Shown in pieces: positions 17,801-25,901 of a stretch of DNA of 64,000 nucleotides. The stretch is from positions 124,001 through 188,000 of the forward strand of contig JADJVS010000014.1 in the NCBI GenBank assembly GCA_016710465.1. Reading direction: 5' to 3'. The stretch comes from Sulfuritalea sp. GTDB lineage: Bacteria; Pseudomonadota; Gammaproteobacteria; Burkholderiales; Rhodocyclaceae. The position numbers were made by a program, and so were the translations under genes. The notes beneath the pieces are model-generated. The model worked only from the letters and a program-made list of their open reading frames with translations. It did not search any database and was not told the DNA's origin. Each line of letters starts with the position of its first letter. The first letter of the stretch is position 1.

Positions 17801-17980
17801 CTGCGCATTCGCACCCGGCCACAGGGTACGCACCACCATCACCTTGAAGGTGAAATCCGGATCCTCGGCGCGGCCCAGGCTGAAAAAGGAAATCACGCCG
17901 CCGACCATGAACACGATCATCAGGTAAAGCACCATCGACTGGTGCCTGAGTGCCCATTCGGAAAGGTTGATCTGCTTCAT
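14858..17980 (-). CDS. RND efflux transporter permease (second pair)
   Basis: A 1040-aa HAE-type RND inner-membrane proton antiporter. The first helix is in LRHQSMVLYLMIVFMVGGVISFF; the periplasmic porter segments include NAQQVEQQLTERIEKKL; transmembrane helix 4-like GLLVDDAIIAAEMMVVKMEQG carries the conserved acidic pair, and RNSVILVDQIEQDEEAGKSEWEAIVG is near the C-terminus. The length is standard. It overlaps the adaptor gene by four bases (ATGA) and closes a five-gene operon. The substrate cannot be told from sequence. Confidence 0.92.
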   Translation of the reverse strand: MKQINLSEWALRHQSMVLYLMIVFMVGGVISFFSLGRAEDPDFTFKVMVVRTLWPGANAQQVEQQLTERIEKKLAETPWVDVLRTASKPGESLTIVILKDYTPKTEVPEAWRQVRKKLDDIRHTLPAGVQGPFPNDEFGDVQIKIFALTTRDDKTGYTMGDLRREADKLARELRRVPDVKKIELIGVQDEKIYIDVSPARLAAMGLVPTQVFDALQRQNAVAPAGQVETETDRVRLRVTGPFDSVDAIRETMLAVGGRSFRLGDIARVSRGLVDPPQPRMRFAGRDAIGIGVVMARGGNVIDLGENLSKTMDRLQQDLPVGMDVHVVFDQPQIVKTSLNLFVRTLGEAMIIVLAVSFLSLGWRTGTVVALSIPLVLAMTFLAMKMFGIDLQRISLGALVIALGLLVDDAIIAAEMMVVKMEQGWDRFKAATFAYTSTAFPMLTGTLITAAGFTPVGFAKSGAGEYTISIFQVVTISLLISWIVAVVFTPWLGYKLLDPVKLRAIAEKHGGDIYNSPFYRRFRALVVWCLRHRWLVIGATIAVFALALVAFNKGVQKQFFPPASRPEIMIDIWLPQGASLKATEREVKRVEALLANDERIASSSSYIGNGAPRFFLSLDQQLFADNFGQMVIVTKGLKEREEVKNRLEAAFQSPDGAWAHLRLRVVRLENGPPVGYPVQFRVLGEDLVALRDNAEGIAAVMRAHPNLRNVNFDWNDRVKAVRVEIDQDRARALGVSSQDVALSLQGWLVGATVTQFRENDQLIDVVWRADAGRGGEAAADPRTLSRLPDLDLVASSGRHVPLAQVARLVPVLEEGLIWRRDRLPTITVRADAAGSMQPQAISAQIDEQLLELRAKLPPGFRIEVGGSVEESAKGENSIKAVVPLMIVGVITLLMMQLQSISRTFLVLLTAPLGLIGVTLALLVFQVPYGFVANLGVIALMGMILRNSVILVDQIEQDEEAGKSEWEAIVGSTVRRFRPIVLTAGAAILAMIPLTRQVFWGPMAVAIMGGLIVATALTCLFLPALYAAWFRVREPDAETLGA

Positions 17981-19047
17981 TTGCCGGCAGCCTTGGCGGC
18001 AATGCGAACCTTTTCGCCCGCAGTCAGCAGGTTGACGCCGGCCGCCACGATCTGTTCGCCGCCGGAAAGGCCTTCGCTGACCACCGCGCCGCCGTCGGTC
18101 AAGGCCGCCACCGTGATGCGCCGCAAAGTCACCGTAGCGTCAGCGCCGCCCTCCGGTGTACCGCTACGCACAACTTTCCACACCGCCGGCTGGTCGCCCT
18201 GCTGGAACACGGCGGCAAGGGGAACCACGATCGTCTTGCCGCCGCCCGCCGTGCCGGTGAAACGCACCGTGGCCGTCATGCCCAGCGGCAGCAGCGGATC
18301 GACGTCCTTGAGGCTGATCCGGGCCGCAAACGTCCGCGTCACCGGATCGGCCACCGGCGACACCTCGCGTAGGCGGCCGGCCAGCGGCTTGGCGGCGGAG
18401 CCGGCCGACCAGAAGCTGACCTCGGCCGCCTGGCCCGGCTTGAAGGCCGCCACCTCGCCTTCGGGGATGGCGATGGCAATTTCGCGATCGCCGTCCGGCG
18501 CCATGCGGAACACGGCCTGGCCCACGGCCACCACCTGCCCTGGCTCGGCCAGCACCTGGCCGATCACGCCAGCGCGATCGGCCACCAGCGTGGTGTAGCT
18601 CGCCTGATTCTTCGAAAGCTGGGCCTGGGCCTCGGCGGCTTTGAGGGTCGTCTCGCGCGCATCCAGCGCCGCGGCGCTGACGAAATTCTTCGCCTTGAGA
18701 TCGCGGGTGCGCGCAAGGTCGGCCGCCGCCAGCGCACGCTGCGCTTCCGCCTGTGTGGCCTGCAGCGTCGCATCGGCCGGGTCGAGTCGCGCCAGCACCT
18801 GGCCGGGCTTCACCGCCTGACCGACGTCGGCGCGACGCTCGACGATTTTGCCGGCAATGCGAAAGCCCAGCGTGGTCTCGATGCGGGCGCGCACTTCGCC
18901 GCTGTAGCTGCGCCCAGTGCCTGAATTCGCCGTGTCGCCAGCGCCGACTATCAGCGTGCGCACCAGCTTGGGCGGCACCGCAGGCGGCTCCGGAGTGCTG
19001 CAGGCGGCGAACAGGGGAAGCAGGAGGACGAGTGTGGCCTTGCGCAT
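17977..19047 (-). CDS. RND periplasmic adaptor lipoprotein (second pair)
   Basis: A 356-aa membrane-fusion protein. MRKATLVLLLPLFAACSTP is a lipoprotein signal (Cys in LFAAC). The lipoyl/hairpin segment has KPGQVLARLDPADATLQATQAEAQRALAAADLART, followed by beta-barrel domains. ATG 19047 is chosen because GGAG precedes it by five bases and it gives a clean lipobox; the in-frame upstream codons lie inside the previous RND gene. LIVGAGDTANSG near the N-terminus is encoded by a copy of the VGADxTA repeat. It partners the 1040-aa pump. Confidence 0.9.
   Translation of the reverse strand: MRKATLVLLLPLFAACSTPEPPAVPPKLVRTLIVGAGDTANSGTGRSYSGEVRARIETTLGFRIAGKIVERRADVGQAVKPGQVLARLDPADATLQATQAEAQRALAAADLARTRDLKAKNFVSAAALDARETTLKAAEAQAQLSKNQASYTTLVADRAGVIGQVLAEPGQVVAVGQAVFRMAPDGDREIAIAIPEGEVAAFKPGQAAEVSFWSAGSAAKPLAGRLREVSPVADPVTRTFAARISLKDVDPLLPLGMTATVRFTGTAGGGKTIVVPLAAVFQQGDQPAVWKVVRSGTPEGGADATVTLRRITVAALTDGGAVVSEGLSGGEQIVAAGVNLLTAGEKVRIAAKAAGK
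18927..18949 (-). repeat. VGADxTA repeat, copy inside the RND adaptor gene
   Basis: The coding strand reads AGTCGGCGCTGGCGACACGG then CGA, differing from the 45459 copy at three of 23 positions and encoding VGAGDTA in the same reading frame as the copies in manC and the methyltransferase gene. Confidence 0.65.
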
Positions 19048-19057
19048 TGCAGCTCCT

Positions 19058-22000
19058 TCAGGCGTGCGGCTTGGGCAGAAGTGCCTGCACGCGGTGGATG
19101 AAGTCATCGACATAAGTGAACACCACGGGGATCACCAGCAGGCTGAGGAAGGTCGAGGTGATCAGACCGCCGATGACGACGATGGCCATCGGCGCGCGAA
19201 AGCTCGGGTCGGTGCCCAGGCCGATGGCGATCGGCATCATGCCGGCGCCCATCGCCACCGTGGTCATGATGATCGGCCGGGCGCGCTTGCGACAGGCATC
19301 GAGCAGGGCATGCCAGCGGTCCAGCCCATGTTCGCGGCGTGCCAGCACGACGTAGTCGATCAGCAGGATCGAGTTCTTGGTGGCGATGCCCATCAGCATG
19401 ATCAGGCCGATCATCGAGGGCATGGAGAGCGCGGTCTGGGTAACGAACAGGGCAAGGAAGGCGCCCGGCACCGAGAGCACCAGCGCGGCAAGGATGGTCA
19501 CCGGCTGCACGAAGTCCTTGAACAACAGCACCAGGACGACGTAGATACAGAGCACGCCGGTAAGCATCGCCAGGGCGAAGCTTTCAAACAGCTCGGCCAT
19601 GGCCTCGGCATCGCCCACCGTGGTCTGCAGGATGCCCGGCGGCAGGGTCTTCAGGCTGGGCAGGGCCAGCGCCTGCTTTTCCACTTCGCCCAGCGGCTGG
19701 GTATTCAGCTCGATCTCGAAATTGACATTGCGCTGCCGGTCGTAGCGCGAGATCTCGGCCGGGCCGCCGGTGATGGAGAGCGTGGCGACGGCACCGATCA
19801 TCACCGGGCCATGCCTGCCCGGCACCGTCAGCCGCGACAGCAGGTCAATGTCCTGTCGCGCCACCGCCGGCAGCTTCACGACGATCGGCACCTGGCGCTG
19901 CGCCAGGTTGAGCTTGGGCATGCTCTGGTCGTAGTCGCCGGCGGTGGCGATGCGCAGCACGTCGGCGATCGCCGCCGAGCTGACACCGAGGTCGGCCATG
20001 CGCGGGAAATCCGGCGTCACCACCAGTTCGGGCCGCGTCAGGCTGGCCGTGCTGGTGACGGCGCCGATGCCTGGAATCGTGCGCAGCTCGCGTTCCACCT
20101 TGCGCGCATGTTCGGCCAGCGCCGGACCGTTCTCGCTCGCCAGCACCAGGATGTACTTCTCGTTGGAGCCGCCAAGGCCAACCTTGTACTGGACGCCGGG
20201 CAGGGCCAGCATGGCTTCGCGCAATTCCTGCTCGACGGCCTGCTTGGTGACGCCGCCGCGGTCCTTGCGCGGCGTCAGGTTGATGGTCAGCGTCGCCTTG
20301 CGCACCTCGGCCGCGCCGCGCGGCATGAAAGGATCGCTGCCGGCGGCGCCGCCGCCGATGGCCGTGTAGACCATCTTCACGTGCGGATTGCGGGCGACGA
20401 TGACGCGCGCCTGTTCCGCCGCCGCTTGGGTGTCACGGAAGCTGCTGCCCGGCGGCAGCGAGATGTAAACCTGGGTCTGCGACAGATCGTCTGGCGGCAG
20501 GAAGCCGGTCGGCAACAAGGGCACCAGCGCAAACGAGCCGACGAAGAATCCGGCGGCGGCGAGCAGCGTCGCCACCCTTTGCTTGAGGCACCAGGTCACC
20601 CAACCTGTGTACAGGTGCATCCAGCCCGGTTCACGGTGCTCGCCGCGCGGCGGGCGCAGGATGTAGGCGGCCATCATCGGCGTCAGCATGCGCGCCACCA
20701 CGAGCGAGAAGAACACGGCGATCGCCGCCGTCCAGCCGAACTGGACGAAGAACTTGCCCGCCACGCCGCCCATGAAGGCGGTCGGCAGGAAGACCGCGAT
20801 CAGGGTGAAGGTGGTGGCGATCACCGCCAGGCCGATCTCGTCGGCCGCTTCCATCGCCGCCTGGTAGGGGGGTTTGCCCTCGCGCAGGTGGCGCATGATG
20901 TTCTCGATCTCGACGATGGCGTCATCGACCAGGATGCCGACCACCAGCGACATTGACAGCAGGGTCACGACGTTGAGCGTGAAGCCCATCAGGTACATCA
21001 CGGCGAAGGTGGGAATCGCCGACAACGGCAGGGCCGTGGCCGAAACGAAGGTGGCGCGCCCGTCGCGCAGGAACAGCCAGACCACCAGCACGGCGAGGAT
21101 GGCCCCCTCGACCAGCAGTGCCATCGAGCCCTCGAAGTTCTCGATCACCGGGTCGACGAAGTTGAAGGCCTCGGTGACCACGATGTGGGGTTGCTCGCGC
21201 TGCAATTTCTCCAGCGCCGCGCGCGTACCCTCGGCCACGTCCACTTCGCTGGCCCCCTTGCTGCGCGTGATCTCGAAGCCGACCACCGGCTTGCCGTTGA
21301 GCAGGGCCGCCGAGCGCTGCTCGGCGACGGTGTCACTCACCGTGGCGAGCTCGCCCAGTTTTACACGGCGACCGTCGGCGAGCGCAATCTCGATCGCGGC
21401 CACCTCGGCGGCGTTCCGCACCGTGGCAATGGTGCGCACCGACTGTTCCGCGCCGCCAACGTCGGCCCGTCCGCCCGAGGCTTCCTGTTGCACCAGGCGC
21501 AACTGGCGCGATACCTCGCCCGCCGTGGCGCGCAGCGCCAGCAGGCGATCCGGGTCGAGCTCGACGCGCAGCTCGCGTGTGACGCCGCCAACACGCGCCA
21601 CCGCGCCGACGCCGCGCACGCTGAGCAAGGCTTTGGTTACTGTGTTGTCGACGAACCAGGACAGGGCCTCCTCGTCCATCCGCGTCGATGCCACGGTATA
21701 GGTCAGGATCGGCGCGCCGGCCACGTTCATCTTGGTGATCACCGGATCCTTGAGGTCGCCGGGAAGGTCGGCACGGATGCGCGAAACGGCGTCGCGGACG
21801 TCGTCCAGCGCCTCCTGCGAGGGCTTCTCTATGCGGAACTCGACGGTGACCAGGGCCGAGCCGTCCTGCACCTTGGTGTAGATGTGCTTGATCCCCTGCA
21901 GGGTGGCCACGGCATTCTCGATCTTGCGCGCCACTTCGGTTTCCATCTGCGCCGGCGCGGCGCCCGGAAGCGTCGCCGTCACCGTTACCGTCGGCAGGTC

Positions 22001-22120
22001 GATGTCCATGAACTGCTGGATGCGCATGGCCTTGAAGGCCAGCGCGCCCGCCAGCGTCAGCAGCAGGAACAGCAGCACCGCCGGAATGGGGTTGCGGATC
22101 GACCAGGCGGAGACGTTCAT
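19058..22120 (-). CDS. RND efflux transporter permease (first pair)
   Basis: A 1020-aa HAE/AcrB-like RND permease. It begins MNVSAWSIRNPIPAVLLFLLLT, contains ATLPGAAPAQMETEVARKIENAVATLQGI, the helix 4 segment SLVVGILVDDAIVEIENIMRHL with adjacent Asp residues for proton transfer, and MGIATKNSILLIDYVVLARREHGL. It ends 10 bases before the second adaptor starts, and its ATG overlaps a 27-codon ORF (22117-22200) that links it to the first adaptor. Confidence 0.92.
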   Translation of the reverse strand: MNVSAWSIRNPIPAVLLFLLLTLAGALAFKAMRIQQFMDIDLPTVTVTATLPGAAPAQMETEVARKIENAVATLQGIKHIYTKVQDGSALVTVEFRIEKPSQEALDDVRDAVSRIRADLPGDLKDPVITKMNVAGAPILTYTVASTRMDEEALSWFVDNTVTKALLSVRGVGAVARVGGVTRELRVELDPDRLLALRATAGEVSRQLRLVQQEASGGRADVGGAEQSVRTIATVRNAAEVAAIEIALADGRRVKLGELATVSDTVAEQRSAALLNGKPVVGFEITRSKGASEVDVAEGTRAALEKLQREQPHIVVTEAFNFVDPVIENFEGSMALLVEGAILAVLVVWLFLRDGRATFVSATALPLSAIPTFAVMYLMGFTLNVVTLLSMSLVVGILVDDAIVEIENIMRHLREGKPPYQAAMEAADEIGLAVIATTFTLIAVFLPTAFMGGVAGKFFVQFGWTAAIAVFFSLVVARMLTPMMAAYILRPPRGEHREPGWMHLYTGWVTWCLKQRVATLLAAAGFFVGSFALVPLLPTGFLPPDDLSQTQVYISLPPGSSFRDTQAAAEQARVIVARNPHVKMVYTAIGGGAAGSDPFMPRGAAEVRKATLTINLTPRKDRGGVTKQAVEQELREAMLALPGVQYKVGLGGSNEKYILVLASENGPALAEHARKVERELRTIPGIGAVTSTASLTRPELVVTPDFPRMADLGVSSAAIADVLRIATAGDYDQSMPKLNLAQRQVPIVVKLPAVARQDIDLLSRLTVPGRHGPVMIGAVATLSITGGPAEISRYDRQRNVNFEIELNTQPLGEVEKQALALPSLKTLPPGILQTTVGDAEAMAELFESFALAMLTGVLCIYVVLVLLFKDFVQPVTILAALVLSVPGAFLALFVTQTALSMPSMIGLIMLMGIATKNSILLIDYVVLARREHGLDRWHALLDACRKRARPIIMTTVAMGAGMMPIAIGLGTDPSFRAPMAIVVIGGLITSTFLSLLVIPVVFTYVDDFIHRVQALLPKPHA

Positions 22121-22200
22121 GTCACCGCCTGTCCGCCCGAAAGCAGAAGGTGCTTCGCCGTCGGCGGCAGCGTGCTGGAATCGCGAGCGTGGATGACCAT
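22117..22200 (-). CDS. 27-codon linking ORF between adaptor and pump genes
   Basis: A short frame begins at ATG 22200, overlapping the adaptor stop (TGATG), and ends at a TGA overlapping the pump ATG (ATGA at 22117-22120). It encodes MVIHARDSSTLPPTAKHLLL plus seven more residues. It may serve only to carry ribosomes from one gene to the next; nothing suggests a function for the peptide. It is too short to prove by sequence alone. Confidence 0.3.
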   Translation of the reverse strand: MVIHARDSSTLPPTAKHLLLSGGQAVT

Positions 22201-23285
22201 CATTTGCCCGGTTTCGTCTCGGTGTTCACCACCCGCACGACGTCGCCGTCGGCAAGGAAGCCGACACCACTCGCCACCACGCGGCTGGCCGGATCGAGCC
22301 CCGCGACTTCGACGCGGTCCTCGACGCGGCGGCCGGGCGTTACCTTGACCTCCCGCAGCTTGTCGCTTTCGATGCGGAACACATAGGCAAATCCCTCGCG
22401 CAGCAACAACGCCGACTGCGGTACCGTCAGCGCGGGCTTGGCGCCAAGGCGAAACTCACCGCGCGCGAACATGCCGGCGCTGATCCGCCGCGCCGCGTCG
22501 GCCGGCAGGTCGACATACACCAGGGCGGTATGGGTCCGCGTATCCACCGTCGGCGCCAGCACCCGCACCTTGCCCTCCAGCCGCTCGCCGGCCGGGGTGG
22601 TTACGCTGGCCGACACACCCGGCCGCAGGCGCGACAGGTCCGCGGCGGCGACCTCGGCGCGCCATTCCAGGCGACCGCCGCGAATCAGGCGGAACAGTTC
22701 CTGGCCCGGCTGCACCGTGGCGCCAACCGTGGCACCGCGCGCCGAGATAATTCCGGCATCCGGCGCCAGAACCTCGGTCTTGGATTTCCGCAGCCCGGCG
22801 CTTTGCCGGCGCGCCTGCGCCGCCGCAAGCCGCGCTTGGGCGGTTTCCGCTGCCGCCTGCGCCTGGGTGAGCTGCTGGGCACTGTAGAAACCCTTGTCGC
22901 GCAACTGGCGCGCGCGCTCCAGACTGGCCCGGGCCTCGGACAAGCCCGCCTCGGCCTCGGCGACGCCGGCGCGTGTTTCGGCAAATTCCGCTTCCACCGT
23001 CTCGGGTGCGATGCGTGCCAGCAAATGCCCACGCACTACGACATCGCCGACGCCGGCGCGGACTTCGACAATGCGATGGTTGGCGATCTCCGGCCCGATG
23101 ATGGCCTCCTGCCAGGCGGCAACGTTACCGCCGGCGGTCAACGTCTGGGGCCAGTCCAAAGTTTGCGGCTGGACGGCAGTCACGCTCAGCGCCGGCTTGG
23201 CGGCGGCTGGTGCCTTGGATTCGGGCGGTGTCTCGCCACAGGCCGCCAGCAACAACCCGAGGATGATCGGCAAGGTCCGCGTCAT
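22200..23285 (-). CDS. RND periplasmic adaptor lipoprotein (first pair)
   Basis: A 361-aa membrane-fusion protein with lipoprotein signal (IILGLLLAACGE). Features: SVTAVQPQTLDWPQTLTAGGNVAAWQEA, an alpha-hairpin rich in Ala/Glu/Arg (AGVAEAEAGLSEARASLERARQ), then barrel segments ending VVASGVGFLADGDVVRVV. It bridges the first RND pump to an outer-membrane channel. Its start overlaps the tetR stop by four bases, so the regulator and both pump pairs form one transcript. Confidence 0.9.
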   Translation of the reverse strand: MTRTLPIILGLLLAACGETPPESKAPAAAKPALSVTAVQPQTLDWPQTLTAGGNVAAWQEAIIGPEIANHRIVEVRAGVGDVVVRGHLLARIAPETVEAEFAETRAGVAEAEAGLSEARASLERARQLRDKGFYSAQQLTQAQAAAETAQARLAAAQARRQSAGLRKSKTEVLAPDAGIISARGATVGATVQPGQELFRLIRGGRLEWRAEVAAADLSRLRPGVSASVTTPAGERLEGKVRVLAPTVDTRTHTALVYVDLPADAARRISAGMFARGEFRLGAKPALTVPQSALLLREGFAYVFRIESDKLREVKVTPGRRVEDRVEVAGLDPASRVVASGVGFLADGDVVRVVNTETKPGK

Positions 23286-23920
23286 GTCTGCTCCTTCGCC
23301 ACCGCCAGGCCGTTCAGGGCCAAGTCAAGGTGGGTCCGCAGGTAGGTGGCGGGGTCATGGCTGCCGCAGCCGCAGGCACCCAGGGAATAGCGCCAGACCA
23401 ACATCATCAGCACCGGGGCGAAGATCACGTCGATCGCGGTTTCCACATCGACGGCGCGAAACTCGCCACGGGCGATGCCGCGTTGCAGGATGCGGCGCAG
23501 GAGCTCGCGGCCACGAATGATCACCGTATCGTTGTAATAGGCGGCAAGCTCGGGAAAATTGCCGGCCTCGCTGATCATCAGCTTGGGCACGCCGGCCAGC
23601 GAGGTGGCACCGATGCGCTTCCACCATTCGAGGATGACTCCCCGCAGCAGATCGGCGCTACCGCCGGTGAAGCTATCGACCATGCCGGCGCCGGCCTCCA
23701 GGATGGGGACGATTCCCTCCTGTATGACCGCCTTGAACAAGGCCTCCTTGCTGTCGAAATAGAGGTAGAGGGTGCCCTTGGAAACGCCGGCACGCGCAGC
23801 CACATCATCCAGCCGGGAGCCGGCAAAGCCTTTCTCGACAAAGAGTTCCAGCGCCGCAGCGGTGAGCTCGGCGGGCCGTGCCTCTTTGCGGCGCTGACGG
23901 GGATGCGCAAGGGCTTCCAT
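23282..23920 (-). CDS. TetR-family transcriptional repressor
   Basis: A 212-aa TetR/AcrR-type regulator. The HTH is in LELFVEKGFAGSRLDDVAARAGVSKGTLYLYFDSKEALF, about residues 25-63. The C-terminal ligand domain is unassigned and includes a Cys-rich CGCGSHDP segment near residue 188. It is the first gene of the efflux operon; an inverted repeat directly over the transcription start (23935-23948) is the probable autoregulatory operator. The likely inducer is a pump substrate. Confidence 0.92.
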   Translation of the reverse strand: MEALAHPRQRRKEARPAELTAAALELFVEKGFAGSRLDDVAARAGVSKGTLYLYFDSKEALFKAVIQEGIVPILEAGAGMVDSFTGGSADLLRGVILEWWKRIGATSLAGVPKLMISEAGNFPELAAYYNDTVIIRGRELLRRILQRGIARGEFRAVDVETAIDVIFAPVLMMLVWRYSLGACGCGSHDPATYLRTHLDLALNGLAVAKEQT

Positions 23921-23934
23921 GGGAAATCCTAGTT

Positions 23935-23977
23935 ACTGACCAGTCAGTCAGTATACGAATGAATTCCAGGAGGTCAA
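23935..23977 (-). promoter_or_regulatory. promoter and TetR operator of the efflux operon
   Basis: On the minus strand TTGACC (23972-23977), 16 bases, then TATACT (23950-23955) form a good sigma-70 promoter. Immediately downstream lies ACTGAC-CA-GTCAGT (23935-23948), a 6+6 inverted repeat embedded in a TGAC-rich run, ideally placed for repression by the TetR encoded next. Confidence 0.65.
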
Positions 23978-24071
23978 CTCCGGCCGGGCAGCCACTTTGT
24001 CAATGCCGCAGGTTCCGGGGTAAAGTCAGCCGCTGAGCGGGCCGTGCAGCCTGGGTCCCGAGGATAGCGAC

Positions 24072-25112
24072 ATGCGCATCGAAGAAGAACTCAAGCTCGA
24101 TTTCCAGGACGTCCTGATCCGGCCCAAGCGCTCAACGCTGACTTCGCGCTCCGACGTCGACATTTCGCGCGAATTCGTTTTCCGCCACTCCGGACGCGAC
24201 TACCGGGGCGTGCCCATCATCGCCGCCAACATGGACACGGTCGGCACCTTCGAGATGGCGCGGGCACTTGGTCACCACCGGCTTGCGACAGCGTTGCACA
24301 AGCACTACGACGAGGCCGAACTGGCCGCCTTTTTCCGCACGCTGTCGCAGACCGCGACCGTGTTCTACTCGATGGGCATCACGCGCGAGGACTACGACAA
24401 GTTCCGCCGCGTCAAGGATGCGGTCGGCGACGCCATCGCCCATGTCTGCGTCGATGTCGCCAACGGTTACACCAAGGCCTTCATCGATTTCCTGCACAAG
24501 CTGCGCGTGGCCTATCCGCACATCACCCTCATGGCCGGCAACGTGGTCACCGGCGAGATGGCCGAGGAGCTGATCCTCGACGGCGCCGACATCGTCAAGG
24601 TCGGCATCGGCCCCGGTTCGGTGTGCACCACGCGCAAGATGACCGGCGTCGGCTACCCCCAGCTTTCGGCCATCATCGAATGTGCCGACGCCGCCCATGG
24701 CCTCGGCGGCCTGATCTGCGCCGACGGCGGCTGCACCTCGGCCGGCGACCTGGCCAAGGCCTTTGGCGGCGGCGCCGACTTCGTCATGCTCGGCGGCATG
24801 CTTGCCGGCCACGACGAATGCATGGGCGAGGTGATCGAACGCAACGGCGAACGCAGGATGCGCTTCTACGGCATGAGCTCGCGTGCGGCGATGGACAAGC
24901 ATGCCGGCGGCGTCGCCAACTACCGCGCCTCGGAGGGCAAGGAAGTGCTGCTCGATTGTCGCGGCCCGGTCGATGCCACGGTGCAGGAAATCCTCGGCGG
25001 TGTGCGCTCGGCCTGCACCTACGTCGGCGCCCACCGCTTGCGCGAACTCTCCAAGCGCACGACCTTCATCCGCGTCGCGCGCCAACTCAACGAGGTCTTC
25101 GGGCAATCGTGA
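24072..25112 (+). CDS. guaC: GMP reductase
   Basis: A 346-aa IMPDH/GMPR barrel enzyme that converts GMP to IMP with NADPH. The N-terminus ELKLDFQDVLIRPKRSTLTSRSDV, the absence of a CBS domain, and the active-site loop IGPGSVCTTRKMTGVGYPQLSA with catalytic Cys match the E. coli GuaC type (347 aa). ADGGCTSAGDLAKAFGGGADFVMLGG binds the phosphate. GTG of the downstream lipase gene overlaps its stop. Confidence 0.93.
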   Translation: MRIEEELKLDFQDVLIRPKRSTLTSRSDVDISREFVFRHSGRDYRGVPIIAANMDTVGTFEMARALGHHRLATALHKHYDEAELAAFFRTLSQTATVFYSMGITREDYDKFRRVKDAVGDAIAHVCVDVANGYTKAFIDFLHKLRVAYPHITLMAGNVVTGEMAEELILDGADIVKVGIGPGSVCTTRKMTGVGYPQLSAIIECADAAHGLGGLICADGGCTSAGDLAKAFGGGADFVMLGGMLAGHDECMGEVIERNGERRMRFYGMSSRAAMDKHAGGVANYRASEGKEVLLDCRGPVDATVQEILGGVRSACTYVGAHRLRELSKRTTFIRVARQLNEVFGQS

Positions 25113-25747
25113 AGCCTGCCGCCGCGCTGCTCCGACTGCTGCTGGCCGCGCTGCTACTGGCGCTCGCCGCCTGCGGTGGCGGCGGCAAGGAGAACCCCCT
25201 GCCCTCCGGGGCCAAGGTGCTGGCCCTGGGTGACAGCCTCACCGCACCCCACGGCGTGCAGCCGCAGGAGGCCTGGCCCGTGCTGCTGGGCCAGAAAACC
25301 GGCTGGACGGTGATCAATGGCGGTGTCAGCGGCAACACCAGCGCGCAGGGCCTCGAACGCTTGCCGGGGCTACTCGATGAGCACCAGCCGCAACTGGTGC
25401 TGCTCAGCCTCGGCGGCAACGACATGCTGCGCAAGCAGCCGCAGGGCCAGACCGTCGCCAACCTGGAACGCATGATCGACCTGGCACGCGGCCGGGGCGC
25501 CAAGGTCGTCCTGCTCGCCACGCCGAGACCCAGCCTTGCCGGCGCCGTGTTCAACAACCTGTCGGCCGCGGAGTTTTATGCCGACCTCGCCAAGGACAAG
25601 AACGTCCCGCTGATCAAGGATGCCCTGCCCGAGGTGCTCTCCGATACCGCGTTCAAGGGCGATCAATTGCATCCCAATGTCTCCGGCCACGCAAGACTCG
25701 GCGAGCTGATCTTCGCCGACTTGAAGAGAATCGGCCTGATCCGCTGA
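25109..25747 (+). CDS. SGNH/GDSL lipase-esterase lipoprotein, TesA-like
   Basis: A 212-aa hydrolase with a lipoprotein signal (LLLALAACGGGG). SGNH blocks are clear: LALGDSLTAP (nucleophile Ser), NGGVSGNTSAQGL (Gly), SLGGNDMLR (Asn) and KGDQLHPNVSGH (Asp/His). Related to arylesterase and acyl-CoA thioesterase I (TesA). GTG 25109 is chosen because it overlaps the guaC stop (GTGA) and gives the signal peptide at once; the longer upstream frame is antisense-type shadow. It acts in the periplasm or at a membrane face. Confidence 0.88.
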   Translation: MKPAAALLRLLLAALLLALAACGGGGKENPLPSGAKVLALGDSLTAPHGVQPQEAWPVLLGQKTGWTVINGGVSGNTSAQGLERLPGLLDEHQPQLVLLSLGGNDMLRKQPQGQTVANLERMIDLARGRGAKVVLLATPRPSLAGAVFNNLSAAEFYADLAKDKNVPLIKDALPEVLSDTAFKGDQLHPNVSGHARLGELIFADLKRIGLIR

Positions 25748-25826
25748 CGCCTGCGCCGGGACGCATAAGCGACGGGGCAGCGCGCGCCATGGGCGCCTCG
25801 CGATCAATGGCCGCCGCGGTGCCGAA

Positions 25827-25849
25827 AGTCGGCGCTGGCGGGACGGCGA
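25827..25849 (+). repeat. VGADxTA-family repeat, intergenic copy
   Basis: AGTCGGCGCTGGCGGGACGG then CGA, three mismatches to the 45459 copy. It lies in the 154-base gap before the AmpG-like gene, downstream of CGGGACGCATAAGCG (25756-25770), which resembles repeat unit 1. Confidence 0.55.
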
Positions 25850-25901
25850 AGCGTCAATGGACCGCGGGCTAGAATGGGCCACCGCCCTGGAATTTTGTCC
25901 C

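Noticed and set aside
24760..24790. GGCGCCGACTTC in guaC as a VGADxTA repeat copy
   Set aside because: GGGADFVMLGG is conserved in GMP reductases in general, so the match is protein-driven.
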